A stretch of 64,000 bases of DNA. It comes from RPQJ01 sp963700045. GTDB taxonomy: Bacteria > Pseudomonadota > Gammaproteobacteria > Steroidobacterales > Steroidobacteraceae. Each line of letters starts with the position of its first letter. Positions within the stretch are counted from its first letter, which is position 1. The notes under the pieces were generated by a model. That model searched no databases and was not told where the DNA came from. It saw only the letters and a program-made list of their open reading frames with translations. Positions 45,782 to 55,430 of the stretch are shown one piece after another. The translations under genes were made by a program, and so were the position numbers. The DNA lies in contig CAVOWK010000032.1 in the NCBI GenBank assembly GCA_963700045.1, forward strand, positions 186,001 through 250,000, given 5' to 3'.

Positions 45782-47044
45782 TCAGACGGTTGCCGCGAAC
45801 AGCAGCGGCAGGGTCTCGCGGCGCCAGGGCAGCACGTCGTGCTCCTGCAGCCACTTGCGCAATGGGCGGTGATGTGAACTGCCCGCAGGCAGGAACGCCT
45901 CGCCGCCTGTCCGGCGGCGCAGGTCGATCCGCGCCGGCAGGCGCTCGCGACTGATTCCAACGCCGACATCCGGCCACAAGGCGATCGTTGACCCGGCGGA
46001 CCAGGCGTAGGTCTCGCCATCGGCCGTCCACCAACTGCCCTCGTTCGGCTCGTCAACGCCTGTCGCTTCGACATGCAGGCGACCGCGGTAACGCCGGACC
46101 ACCACGCCCGGCCATCGCGTCTCGGGGATGCGGTCCGCCGCCGCGATCGTCATGTCGCGCAGCAGCGCAGCCAGGCTGCGTGCGGGCGCGGGCGGGAGCC
46201 CCAGCCCGGCCAGCCAGGCGCGCAGCACGGCACGCCGCCTCGGCTCGGGCAACGCCTGCAGCGCGTCGAGTTCGATCGCAGTGCCGGCCAGGACCCGCGG
46301 CAGGTCGTCAGCGACGCAGGCAGCCTCGGCTTCGAGCGCGTCGCGGGCGTAGTGGGCCACTCGTCCCGCGGTCGCCGCGACCGCAGGCCAGCGCTGTCGC
46401 AGCGCGGGCAGGACTTCGAGGCGCAGGTAATTGCGGTCAAAGCGACGATCGAGGTTCGAGGGGTCCTCCTGCCAGCACAGACCCTGCTTGCCGGCCCAGG
46501 CGGCGAGTTCGTCCCGCGTGAAGTCGAGCAGCGGCCGCGCATGCCATGCCGCTGCGCCGAAGCGGCCGAGCGGCGCCATGCCCGCGACCGAGCGCAGCCC
46601 ACCACCGCGCAACCATTGCAGCAGGATGGTCTCGAGCTGGTCGTCGGCGTGGTGGGCGGTGAGCAGCACCTCACCCGGTTCGAGCCGGGCCGCAAGCGCG
46701 GCATAACGGGCTTTGCGGGCTGCAGCCTCCGGACCCTGGCCCGCATCCAGGTTCACGGCGACCCGGACTTCGTCGCAGGCAACACCGTGCGAGTCTGCCA
46801 GCTTTCGGCACGCGCGCGCCCACTGCGCGGAATCAGCATGCAACGAATGATCGACGTGGATGGCCCGCAATCGCGCGGCAAGACTGCCCGCGTCTGCCAG
46901 CTGTGCCAGCGCGACGAGCAGGACCGTGGAGTCGAGCCCGCCGCTCAGCGCGATACAGAGCCCTGGAGATTTTCCGCGGCTTGCCGCCGTGACCGGAGCA
47001 AGCACGAGCTCGAGGCTTGTCGCCAGTCGGTGGGGGGTGAACAC
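45782..47044 (-). CDS. tilS: tRNA(Ile)-lysidine synthase
   Basis: TilS adds lysine to C34 of tRNA-Ile2 so that it reads AUA. The ATP-binding SGGLDS is at 34-39, followed by AIHVDHSLHADS and the LTAHHADDQLETILLQWLRG motif. The C-terminal TilS domain includes RKWLQEHDVLPWRRETLPLL. I place the start at GTG 47044 (420 residues), which slightly overlaps the accA end at 47076 only if extended further; more upstream codons are accA read out of frame. Confidence 0.93.
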   Translation of the reverse strand: MFTPHRLATSLELVLAPVTAASRGKSPGLCIALSGGLDSTVLLVALAQLADAGSLAARLRAIHVDHSLHADSAQWARACRKLADSHGVACDEVRVAVNLDAGQGPEAAARKARYAALAARLEPGEVLLTAHHADDQLETILLQWLRGGGLRSVAGMAPLGRFGAAAWHARPLLDFTRDELAAWAGKQGLCWQEDPSNLDRRFDRNYLRLEVLPALRQRWPAVAATAGRVAHYARDALEAEAACVADDLPRVLAGTAIELDALQALPEPRRRAVLRAWLAGLGLPPAPARSLAALLRDMTIAAADRIPETRWPGVVVRRYRGRLHVEATGVDEPNEGSWWTADGETYAWSAGSTIALWPDVGVGISRERLPARIDLRRRTGGEAFLPAGSSHHRPLRKWLQEHDVLPWRRETLPLLFAATV

Positions 47045-47075
47045 GTGCTGCGAGCCCGGGTGGGCGCGGCGCCCG

Positions 47076-48038
47076 TCAGTTGGCCGCGCGATAAACGCCC
47101 TGGCCCCGCAGGCGCTCGTACCGCTGCTGGAGCAGCGCGTCCTCCGACTGCTGCGACACCTGGTCAAGGTGGCGCACCAGCGCTGCCTTGAGCGAATCCG
47201 CCATCTCCTGCGGATCGCGGTGGGCGCCGCCGAGCGGTTCGCGCAGCACTTCGTCGACCAGGCCGAGCTTGTCGAGACGCTCCGCAGTGATGCCCATGGC
47301 ATCAGCCGCGATTTCCTTCTTGTCTGCACTTTTCCAGAGGATGGACGCGCAGCCTTCGGGCGAAATCACCGAGTAGATCGAATACTGCAGCATGATCAAC
47401 CGGTCGCACACGCCGATGGCGAGCGCGCCGCCCGAGCCGCCCTCGCCGATGACCGCAGTGATCACGGGTACGCGCAGCGAGGACATCTCGAACAGGTTGC
47501 GGGCGATCGCCCCGCTCTGATTGCGCTCTTCGGAGCCAACGCCGGGATAGGCCCCCGGGGTATCGATCAGGGTGATCAGCGGCATGCGGAAGCGCTCGGC
47601 GAGCTGCATCAGCCGCAGTGCCTTGCGGTATCCCTCGGGCTTCGGCATGCCGTAGTTGCGGCGCACCCTTTCCTTGGTGTCGCGACCCTTCTGGTGGCCG
47701 ATCAGCATGACTGGCCGGCCGGCGAGTCGCGCGAAGCCGCCGACGATCGCGAGATCGTCCGCATACATGCGGTCTCCGTGCAGTTCCTGGAACTCGTCGA
47801 AGATCGAAACCGCGTAATCGAGCGTGTAAGGGCGCTGCGGGTGGCGCGCGAGCTGTGCGACCTGCCACGCCGTCAGGTTGGCGAAGATGCTGTTGGTGAG
47901 CGCGCGGCTCTTGGCCCGCAGTCGCGCGATCTCCTCGCCGATGTTGACCTCGGCGTCGGACGAGACGAAGCGCAGCTCTTCGATCTTCGCCTCGAGCTCG
48001 GCGATGGGCTGCTCGAATTCCAGGAAACTCAATGCCAT
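47076..48038 (-). CDS. accA: Acetyl-CoA carboxylase carboxyltransferase subunit alpha
   Basis: AccA forms the carboxyltransferase with AccD, the first step of fatty acid synthesis. The 320-residue product starts MALSFLEFEQPIAELEAKIE and has NYGMPKPEGYRKALRLM, IDTPGAYPG and GEGGSGGALAIG. It lies upstream of tilS by 31 bases. Confidence 0.97.
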   Translation of the reverse strand: MALSFLEFEQPIAELEAKIEELRFVSSDAEVNIGEEIARLRAKSRALTNSIFANLTAWQVAQLARHPQRPYTLDYAVSIFDEFQELHGDRMYADDLAIVGGFARLAGRPVMLIGHQKGRDTKERVRRNYGMPKPEGYRKALRLMQLAERFRMPLITLIDTPGAYPGVGSEERNQSGAIARNLFEMSSLRVPVITAVIGEGGSGGALAIGVCDRLIMLQYSIYSVISPEGCASILWKSADKKEIAADAMGITAERLDKLGLVDEVLREPLGGAHRDPQEMADSLKAALVRHLDQVSQQSEDALLQQRYERLRGQGVYRAAN

Positions 48039-48158
48039 AGTCCGGAAGGATGCCGGACGCCCGGCGCGGGCGCAAATCAGCCGGACACGCGCTGGCCGCG
48101 CGATCCGGCAAGCAGCCTGAGTGACAGTTTGTCCGGCAGGTTGCCCCGCGCGGCCGGC

Positions 48159-48620
48159 TCAGCTGCGCAGGGCCGCCCGCCACTGCGTGGCATTGCGCAT
48201 GTCGAGCGCGCTGACGATGGTCTTGAGCGCGGCATTCTCCGCATCGGTGCGCGCGGACTTCAGGCCGAGCAGGCCACCGGCCGCGTCGGCGACGTCCTGG
48301 CACCATGCGAGCAGCAATTGCTCCTCGTCGGCGCCGAACTCTTCCTGCAGCTTGCGGTCGCTGCGTGCAAGTTCATTGAGCGCTGCAAGGTCGGCCTTCA
48401 GCTGCTGCTTCGAGGGAGGCTCGCTGAGCCAGCGCGACAGCGCGTCCTCGCCGCCGTGATCGAGCATGCCGCGCTCGCGCGCAATGTGCAGGATCACGTC
48501 GCGTTCGCTCTTCTGGATCTTGCCGTCGGCCCACGCGACGTACACCAGCGGCAACAGCGAGACGACGCGATACGCTTCGCGTGGCACCCGGAGTTCCTTG
48601 AGCCAGCCTTCCAGATCCAT
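48159..48620 (-). CDS. TerB-like domain protein
   Basis: The 153-residue soluble protein is all helical by appearance. The segment VYVAWADGKIQKSERDVILH (about residues 27-46) has the aDGkis..E...i pattern of TerB/DjlA-like domains, with D and E as candidate metal ligands. Its function is unknown. It lies between accA and dnaE on the same strand, an uncommon insertion in a usually tight accA-dnaE pair. Gaps are 120 bases to accA and 94 bases to dnaE. Confidence 0.78.
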   Translation of the reverse strand: MDLEGWLKELRVPREAYRVVSLLPLVYVAWADGKIQKSERDVILHIARERGMLDHGGEDALSRWLSEPPSKQQLKADLAALNELARSDRKLQEEFGADEEQLLLAWCQDVADAAGGLLGLKSARTDAENAALKTIVSALDMRNATQWRAALRS

Positions 48621-48714
48621 GTGCCGCCCCCCGCCATTATTGGTTTGGACGCATTCTTACACGGGTCCGGGGAACGACCGCAAGTGCCGTCGGTGCGACG
48701 CGGTCGGGCATGCT

Positions 48715-51700
48715 TCAGGCGTCGCGCGGCGCGTAGTACAGCTCGACCCCTTCACGGCCCATCAGGCTGCCAAGCCGTTCGATGAGCTCGCGCGAAGGCC
48801 GCACTTTCCACTGCTCGCCAAGCTGCAGGATGGCCGCGGCATCGCCCGTCGCGTACCGGATGGCGACGTTGCAGCGTCCGCCCTGGCTCGGCTTGAGGGC
48901 CTGCTCGAGCGCAGTCACGAGCTTGCCGGCATCCCCGTTCCTTGCCTTGGCGGCCGGCCAGCGCAGAACGAGGTTGCGGGCATATTGTTCGCGCGCCTGG
49001 TCGACGTCCATGATCTTTTTCGCGCCGAGGCGCCAGTCGTCGATGAAGTCGTCCCAGCGCAGGCCGCCCTCGACCACGAGGATCGCGTCCTTCGAAACCA
49101 GCGAGCGGAACTGCTGGTACACGTCCTCGAACATCGTGACCTCGAGCCGACCACTGCGATCGTCGAGGATGAAGCTGGTGCGTCCGCCGCGCTTGCGGAT
49201 CTCGAGCACGAGTCCCGCGACGGTCACGTTGCGGCCCGGGGTGCGCCACTGGTTGCCCTTGTCCTCGCCGCCGGTCCCGACCGGTTTCGCCCCGCCAACG
49301 TCTGCAATGCGCCCGCTGGTGATCGGCCGCAGCTCGCGTTCGTATTCGGCGATCGGATGACCCGTGAGATACAGGCCCAGCGTTTCGCGCTCGCCCGTGA
49401 GGCGGACGGCCTCGCCCCATTCGGGCAGCGTCTCGTGCAGGCCATCCGCGTTCCCGGAGCCCTCTCCCGGCGGGGGACCGTCTCCCGCACCCGCGGTCGT
49501 GGTGGCCGCCGGCTCCGCGAGTCCGAACAGGTCCTCCTGCCCCGCCTGCTTCGCCCGGGTCGACTGGTCCGCGGCCTGCATGGCTGCCGGCAACTGGTGC
49601 ATGAGCGTCGAACGGTAGCGCATGCCGCCCATCGAGTCGGCCGCTCCAGAACGAATCAGCGCCTCGAGCACGCGGCGGTTGACCTTGTTGAGGTCGAGCC
49701 GGCGGCAGAGGTCGCGCAGGTCGCGGAAGCGCCCGTTGCCGTTGCGCTCGTCGAGCATGTTCTCGACGGCAGCCTGCCCGACGCCCTTGATCGCGCCGAG
49801 CCCATAGCGGATCGACTTCGGCCCGGACACGGTGAACATGTACTGCGAGGCATTGACGTCCGGCGGCTCGACCGTGAGCCCCATGCGGTTGCATTCGTCG
49901 ATGAGCGTCACGACCTTGTCGGTCTTGTCCATGTCCGACGACAGCACGGCCGCCATGAACGCGGCCGGGTAGTGCGTCTTGAGCCACGCCGTGTGGTACG
50001 AGAGCACGGCGTACGCGGCCGAGTGCGACTTGTTGAAGCCGTACCCCGCGAACTTCTCCATCAGGTCGAAAATGTGCGCCGCGACGTTCTCGGCCACGCC
50101 TCGGGCGGTGGCGCCAGCAACGAAGATGGAACGCTGCTGCGCCATCTCCTCGGCTTTCTTCTTGCCCATCGCGCGGCGCAACAGGTCGGCGCCGCCGAGC
50201 GTGTAGCCCGCGAGCACCTGCGCGATCTGCATGACCTGCTCCTGGTACAGGATCACGCCGTACGTCGGGAACAGGACGGGCTTCAGCTCCGGGTGCAGGT
50301 AGTCGATGCCGCCGCCGATGCGGCCGTGCTTGCGGTCGATGAAGTCGTCCACCATGCCCGACTGCAGCGGACCCGGACGAAACAGCGCGACCAGCGCGAT
50401 GATGTCCTCGAACGTGTCCGGCTGCAGGCGCTTGATCAGGTCCTTCATGCCGCGCGATTCGAGCTGGAAGACCGCCGTCGTCTCGCAACGCTTCAGCAGC
50501 GAGTAGGTGGCTGCGTCGTCCATCGGCAGGGTCGACATGTTCGAGCGGCGGCTCGCCGGACGCCACGCGCCCGGCGTTGATCGTGCGCACGGCCCAGTCG
50601 ATGATCGTCAGCGTGCGCAGGCCGAGGAAGTCGAACTTGACCAGGCCCGCGGCCTCGACGTCGTCCTTGTCGAACTGCGTGACGACGGTGCTGCTGCCCT
50701 CTTCGCAATAGAGCGGCGCGAAGTCGGTGAGCACCGAGGGCGCGATGACGACGCCGCCCGCGTGCGTGCCGGCGTTGCGCACCAGGCCCTCGAGCGCGCG
50801 CGCCATGTCGATCAGCTGCCGCACGTCTTCTTCGCTCTTGTAGCGCTTGCGCAGCTCCTCTTCCTTGTCGAGCGCATCGTCGAGCGTGATGCCGAGTTCG
50901 AACGGGATCAGCTTGGCGATGCTGTCGGCGAAACCGTAGCTCAGGCCCTGCACGCGCGCGACGTCGCGGACCACCGCCTTCGCCGCCATGGTGCCGTAGG
51001 TGATGATCTGGGAGACGCGCTCGCGGCCGTAGCGTTGCGCGACGTAATCGATGACCCGGTCGCGTCCTTCCATGCAGAAGTCGACGTCGAAGTCGGGCAT
51101 CGACACACGCTCCGGGTTCAGGAACCGCTCGAACAGCAGGTCGTAGTGCAGCGGGTCGAGGTCGGTGATGCCGAGCGCATAGGCGACGAGCGAGCCGGCG
51201 CCGGAACCGCGGCCGGGCCCGACGGGCACGCCGTTATCGCGTGCCCAGCGGATGAAATCCGCGACGATCAGGAAGTACCCGGCGAATCCCATCTGGCAGA
51301 TGACGTCGAGTTCGCTCGCGAGCCGGCTTGCGTAGTCGTCGCGGGGTATGCGCGCGCCGAGCTGCGCGGCGATGACTGGCCAGCGCTTCTCCAACCCGAG
51401 CTTCGACTCCTCGCGCAGGTGCTCCTCGGTCGTCTGGCCCGCCGGGCACGGGATAGGCCGGCAGTGACGGCTTGCCGAGCTTGATCTCGAGGTTGAGCCG
51501 GCGCGCGATCTCCACCGAGTTCTCGAGTGCCTCGGGCAGGTCGGCGAAGAGCGTCGCCATCTCGTCGGGCGAGCGCAGGTACTGCTCTTCGCTGTAGCGT
51601 CGTGGACGCGCCGCATCCGCGATCATCGTGCCCTCGTGGATGCAGACGCGGGCTTCGTGCGCCTCGAAGTCCTCCGGCTTGATGAAACGCACGTCGTTGG

Positions 51701-52328
51701 TCGCTACCACCGGCACGCCGAACCTGACCGCGAGTTGCAGCGAGCCCGCGATGCAGTCTTCCTCGCCCGGCCGGCCCGTGCGCTGCAGTTCGAGGTAGTA
51801 GCGATCACCGAACAGTCCGAGCCAGGCCTCGAGCGCCGCGCGCGCTTCCGGACCACGGTTGCCGAGCAGCGCGCGACCGACGTCGCCTTCGCGCGCGCCG
51901 GAGAGCGCGATCAGGCCTTGTGTCGTGTCGCGATCAAGCCATGCGCGGTGCAGCGTCGGACCATGCTTGCCCTGCCCCTCCAGGTAGCTGCGCGTGACCA
52001 GGCGAGTGAGGTTCAGGTATCCGCGCCCGTCCTGGCAGAGCAGCACCAGCCGCGACGGTTCGTTGCGCTCGTTGTCGTCGCGTACCAGGGCATCCACGCC
52101 GATCAGCGGCTTGATGCCTTGCGACTGCGCGGTCTTGTAGAACTTGACCAGCGCGAAGAGGTTGGCCTGGTCGGTCAGTGCGACTGCCGGCATGCCCATG
52201 CGTGCGGTCGCGTCGATGAGCCCTTCGCGCACCCGCTGCCCGTCCGACTCCTCGCTCTCGATGCGGACGACGCCGTCGACGAGCGAGTATTCGGTGTGGA
52301 CGTGGAGATGGACGAACCGGGCTGCCAT
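48715..52328 (-). CDS. dnaE: DNA polymerase III alpha subunit, interrupted by two apparent frameshifts
   Basis: DnaE is the replicative polymerase. The N-terminus MAARFVHLHVHTEYSLVDG starts the PHP domain in one frame. At about 51436-51440 one extra base shifts the frame; reading resumes as GQTTEEHLREESKLGLEKRW with the catalytic PDFDVDF motif. At about 50540-50541 a second extra base shifts again to MSTLPMDDAATYSLLKRCET and on to the OB fold and C-terminus. Dropping the two bases gives 1203 residues with no stop and full family coverage. The rest of the gene is well kept, which argues for sequencing error over decay. Confidence 0.9.
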
Positions 52329-52346
52329 GGACGGCGGGCTCTGGGA

Positions 52347-52973
52347 TCAGCGGGGAAGGCAGGATTGTACCGGCGCGAAGCTCCTCCGGTGCACCGGGGA
52401 AGGCCCCAATCGACGCAGGGCATCGAGATGCTCGGGCGTGCCGTACCCCTTGTGCCCCGCAAAACCGTACCCTGGGTAGCGCAGCTCGAGTTCGCACATG
52501 AACCGGTCCCGTGCCACTTTGGCGAGGATCGACGCCGCTCCCACGCAAGTTACGCTGGAGTCGCCGGCGACGACTGCCTCGATGCTGCAGTCGAACGGCA
52601 GGCCCGCGAGGCTCGGGCAACGATCGCCGTCGACGATCACGTGCGCCGGAGCGCAGCGCAGGCCAAGCATGGCGCGGCGCATGGCCAGCAGCGTCGCCTG
52701 CAGGATATTGATCGCATCGACTTCGCAGGCGTCGGCCCAGCCGAGCCCGCAGGCGATGCTGCGCTGCTGGATTCGCCGCGCCAGTTCTTCACGCACGGCG
52801 GGCGCGAGAACTTTCGAATCGGCGATGCCACGGATCGGATGCTTGCGGTCGAGGATCACGGCGGCTGCAACCACCGGACCCGCGAGCGGGCCGCGGCCTG
52901 CCTCGTCGACGCCTGCCGTGAGGCCAGCCTTGCGCAGATCGAAGCCGGATTGCCGCGGATCGGTGCGCCTCAT
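52347..52973 (-). CDS. rnhB: Ribonuclease HII
   Basis: RnhB nicks RNA in RNA-DNA hybrids and single ribonucleotides in DNA. The 208-residue product has GVDEAGRGPLAGPVVAAAVI with catalytic D23 and E24, and later VIVDGD and GDSSVTCVGAASILAKVARD. The ATG at 52973 overlaps the lpxB stop as ATGA. The lpxB-rnhB-dnaE order is standard. Confidence 0.96.
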   Translation of the reverse strand: MRRTDPRQSGFDLRKAGLTAGVDEAGRGPLAGPVVAAAVILDRKHPIRGIADSKVLAPAVREELARRIQQRSIACGLGWADACEVDAINILQATLLAMRRAMLGLRCAPAHVIVDGDRCPSLAGLPFDCSIEAVVAGDSSVTCVGAASILAKVARDRFMCELELRYPGYGFAGHKGYGTPEHLDALRRLGPSPVHRRSFAPVQSCLPR

Positions 52974-54166
52974 CGCGTGCCACTGCGCTGGTTCCGCAAT
53001 TCCAGGATGGCGTCGGCGGCTCGCGCGCTCGCGTCGCGTCGCAGCGTCGCGTGTATCGCGGTGAATGTCGCGACGAGTTCCGCGTGATCGGGGCGCTGCA
53101 ACTGCGCCAGCAGCGCCGGACCCAGCACTTCGGGCCGCACGTCTTCCTGCAGGTACTCCGGCACCACCTGCCGTCCCGCCAGCAGGTTGGGCTGCGAGAA
53201 ATACTCGGCCTTCATCAGCTTCATGCTGCGCATCAGGAACGCCGTCAGCGGCGCGAGGCGGTACGCAACCACCATCGGCCGCTTGATCAGCGCGGTTTCG
53301 AGCGTTGCGGTGCCTGAAGCGACCAGCACTGCATCGGCGGCAGCCAGCGCCTCCTGCGCACGGCCGTCGACCACGGTGACGGGCACGGCGGCGGCGTGCT
53401 GCGCCAGGCTGTGCTCGAACAGCGTCCGGACCGCGGTGTTGGCCATGGGCGCCACGAAACGGATGTCGGGCCGGCGTTCGTGCAGCCACGCCAGCGTCGC
53501 GGCGAACGGGCCGCCGAGCTTGGCAACCTCCGCACGACGGCTGCCCGGAAGTACCGCCACCGTGGGCGCACCAGGGTCGAGACCCAGGGCTGTGCGTGCG
53601 GGACCCGGGAGCGATACGAGCGGAATGCGATCGGCAAGCGGGTGGCCGACGAACACCGCTCGTACGTCGTGCGCATCGTAGAAGCTGCTTTCGAAGGGCA
53701 GCACGCAGAGCACGAGGTCGACGGACTGACCGATGGTGCGCACCCTGCCCTGCCGCCATGCCCACACCTGCGGACTGACGTACTGCACCGTTGGAATACC
53801 CTGCGCCTTGAGCCGGGCCGCGACGCGGAGATTGAATTCGGGTGAGTCGATGCCGACGAAGACGTCGGGTCGCGCTGCGAGCAGTCGCCCGACGAGGTCG
53901 CGGCGCAGCCGCAGCAGGCGCGGCAGGTGCTTCACGATCTCGGCGAGACCCATGATCGCGAGTTCGTCGGCCGATACCCAGGCCTCGCAGCCCGCTTCCA
54001 CCATGCGCGGTCCGGCCACGCCGAAGGCGCGCAGCTTCGGTTGTCGCGCATGCAGTGCGCGCAGCAGCCCACCGCCGAGGTTGTCCCCCGAGGCCTCGCC
54101 GGCCACGAGCGCGATATTCAACTCTCCCGTGGCAGCGGGAGAGGTGATGACGGGACTCTCGCTCAT
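52970..54166 (-). CDS. lpxB: Lipid-A-disaccharide synthase
   Basis: LpxB joins UDP-2,3-diacylglucosamine and lipid X. The 398-residue product has ALVAGEASGDNLGGGLLRAL, IDSPEFNLRVA, and YVSPQVWAWRQGRV. The first 16 residues (MSESPVITSPAATGEL) are atypical and coincide with a palindromic repeat at 54122-54143. The GTG/ATG alternatives inside were not chosen because the first ATG is 5 bases after lpxA. Confidence 0.95.
   Translation of the reverse strand: MSESPVITSPAATGELNIALVAGEASGDNLGGGLLRALHARQPKLRAFGVAGPRMVEAGCEAWVSADELAIMGLAEIVKHLPRLLRLRRDLVGRLLAARPDVFVGIDSPEFNLRVAARLKAQGIPTVQYVSPQVWAWRQGRVRTIGQSVDLVLCVLPFESSFYDAHDVRAVFVGHPLADRIPLVSLPGPARTALGLDPGAPTVAVLPGSRRAEVAKLGGPFAATLAWLHERRPDIRFVAPMANTAVRTLFEHSLAQHAAAVPVTVVDGRAQEALAAADAVLVASGTATLETALIKRPMVVAYRLAPLTAFLMRSMKLMKAEYFSQPNLLAGRQVVPEYLQEDVRPEVLGPALLAQLQRPDHAELVATFTAIHATLRRDASARAADAILELRNQRSGTR
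54122..54143. repeat. Palindromic repeat unit within the lpxB start region
   Basis: CTCTCCCG-TGGCAG-CGGGAGAG forms a perfect 8-bp stem with a 6-base loop. It encodes part of residues 7-16 of LpxB. The stem resembles the CTCTCCCGC unit at 19195-19240, so it looks like the same repeat family now read as protein. Confidence 0.55.
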
Positions 54167-54171
54167 GCGCC

Positions 54172-54951
54172 TCAGCGCACGAGGCTGCGCGTGGACTGCG
54201 GGATGAAATCGACCAGCAACTGCACTTCGGGCTGGTCTCTCGCCGCTTCGACCAGGCGCTCTACCGCGTCTTCGAGCCGCAGCCCCGAACGGTACAGCGT
54301 GCGGTAGGCGTTGCGCAGGTTGCGGATCTGCTGCGGCGAGAAGCCGCGCCGCTTGAGCCCTTCGGCATTGATGCTGTGCGGCTTGGCCGGACCACCGACG
54401 GCCATCACGTAAGGCGGCACATCGCGCGTCACCGCGGCATTGTTGGCGAGGAAAGCATGGGCACCCACCTTGCAGAACTGGTGCACGCCCGCGAAGCCGC
54501 CCATGATGACCCAGTCGCCGAGCACGACGTGGCCGCCGAGCGTGGAGCAGTTCGCGAGCACGCAGTGGTTGCCGACGATGCAGTCGTGCGCGACGTGCGA
54601 ATACGACATGAACAGGTTGTCGTTGCCGATCGTGGTGACGCCGCGGTCCTTGGTCGTGCCGCGATTGAGCGTAACGAACTCACGGATGACGTTGCGGTCG
54701 CCGATCTCGAGCCGCGTCGGCTCGCCGTTGTATTTCTTGTCCTGCGGCGCATCGCCGATCGACGCGAACGCGTGGATGACGTTGCCCGCGCCGACCTTCG
54801 TGTGGCAGTGGATCGCCGCGTGCGCGCCAAGGCGCGTGCCGTGGCCGATCTCGACGCCGGGACCGATCACGCAGTACGGCCCGACCTCGACGCCTTCGCC
54901 GAGAACCGCGTCCGGCGCGACGATCGCCGTCGCGTGGATGGAGCCACTCAT
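54172..54951 (-). CDS. lpxA: UDP-N-acetylglucosamine acyltransferase LpxA
   Basis: LpxA starts lipid A synthesis by acylating UDP-GlcNAc from acyl-ACP. The 259-residue product is a left-handed beta helix of hexapeptide repeats (IHATAIVAPDAVLGEGVEVG, then VIGPGVEIGHGTRLGAH), with the catalytic histidine in SYSHVAHDCIVGNHC. It has the normal C-terminal helical domain. Confidence 0.96.
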   Translation of the reverse strand: MSGSIHATAIVAPDAVLGEGVEVGPYCVIGPGVEIGHGTRLGAHAAIHCHTKVGAGNVIHAFASIGDAPQDKKYNGEPTRLEIGDRNVIREFVTLNRGTTKDRGVTTIGNDNLFMSYSHVAHDCIVGNHCVLANCSTLGGHVVLGDWVIMGGFAGVHQFCKVGAHAFLANNAAVTRDVPPYVMAVGGPAKPHSINAEGLKRRGFSPQQIRNLRNAYRTLYRSGLRLEDAVERLVEAARDQPEVQLLVDFIPQSTRSLVR

Positions 54952-54979
54952 CGATGCCTCTCCTTCGCGTGCCTGGGTT

Positions 54980-55430
54980 TCAACCCGGCATCACCATCAT
55001 TTCCGCGGAGCAGGCTTCCTGGCCCGCCACTTCGGCCACCGTCGAGAACTTCCAGATCGTGCGAATCCTGCGCTCGAGCACCACCTTCAGCAACAACTGG
55101 TCCCCAGGCACGATCGGGTCGGCGGAACCGCGCCTTGTCGATGCCCGCGAAGTAGAACTTCACGTTCTCGTCGGGATAGATGTTGGCGGTGACGAAGCAG
55201 AGGATGCCGGCGGCCTGCGCCAGCGCCTCGAGCATGAACACGCCGGGCATCACGGGACGGCCCGGGAAGTGACCCGAGAAGAACTGCTCGTTGGCCGTGA
55301 CGTTCTTGACCGCGACCAGGCGCTCGCCGGAGACGCATTCGAGCACGCGATCCACCAGCAGCATCGGGTAGCGGTGCGGCAGGCGCCGCATCACTTCGTC
55401 GATACCGAATCCACCCTGCGCTTCGCTCAT
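54980..55430 (-). CDS. fabZ: 3-hydroxyacyl-ACP dehydratase FabZ, with an apparent frameshift
   Basis: FabZ dehydrates 3-hydroxyacyl-ACP in fatty acid synthesis. The first part is intact: PHRYPMLLVDRVLE, then FFSGHFPGRPVMPGVFMLEA with catalytic histidine and glutamate. After YFAGIDKARFRRP one extra base in the GGG at 55116-55118 shifts the frame. In the next frame the expected C-terminus IVPGDQLLLKVVLERRIRTI, then WKFSTVAEV and MMVMPG, continues to the stop at 54980. Removing one base gives 149 residues, the family size. As drawn, the gene would end in an unrelated tail at 54948. Probably a sequencing error. Confidence 0.9.
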
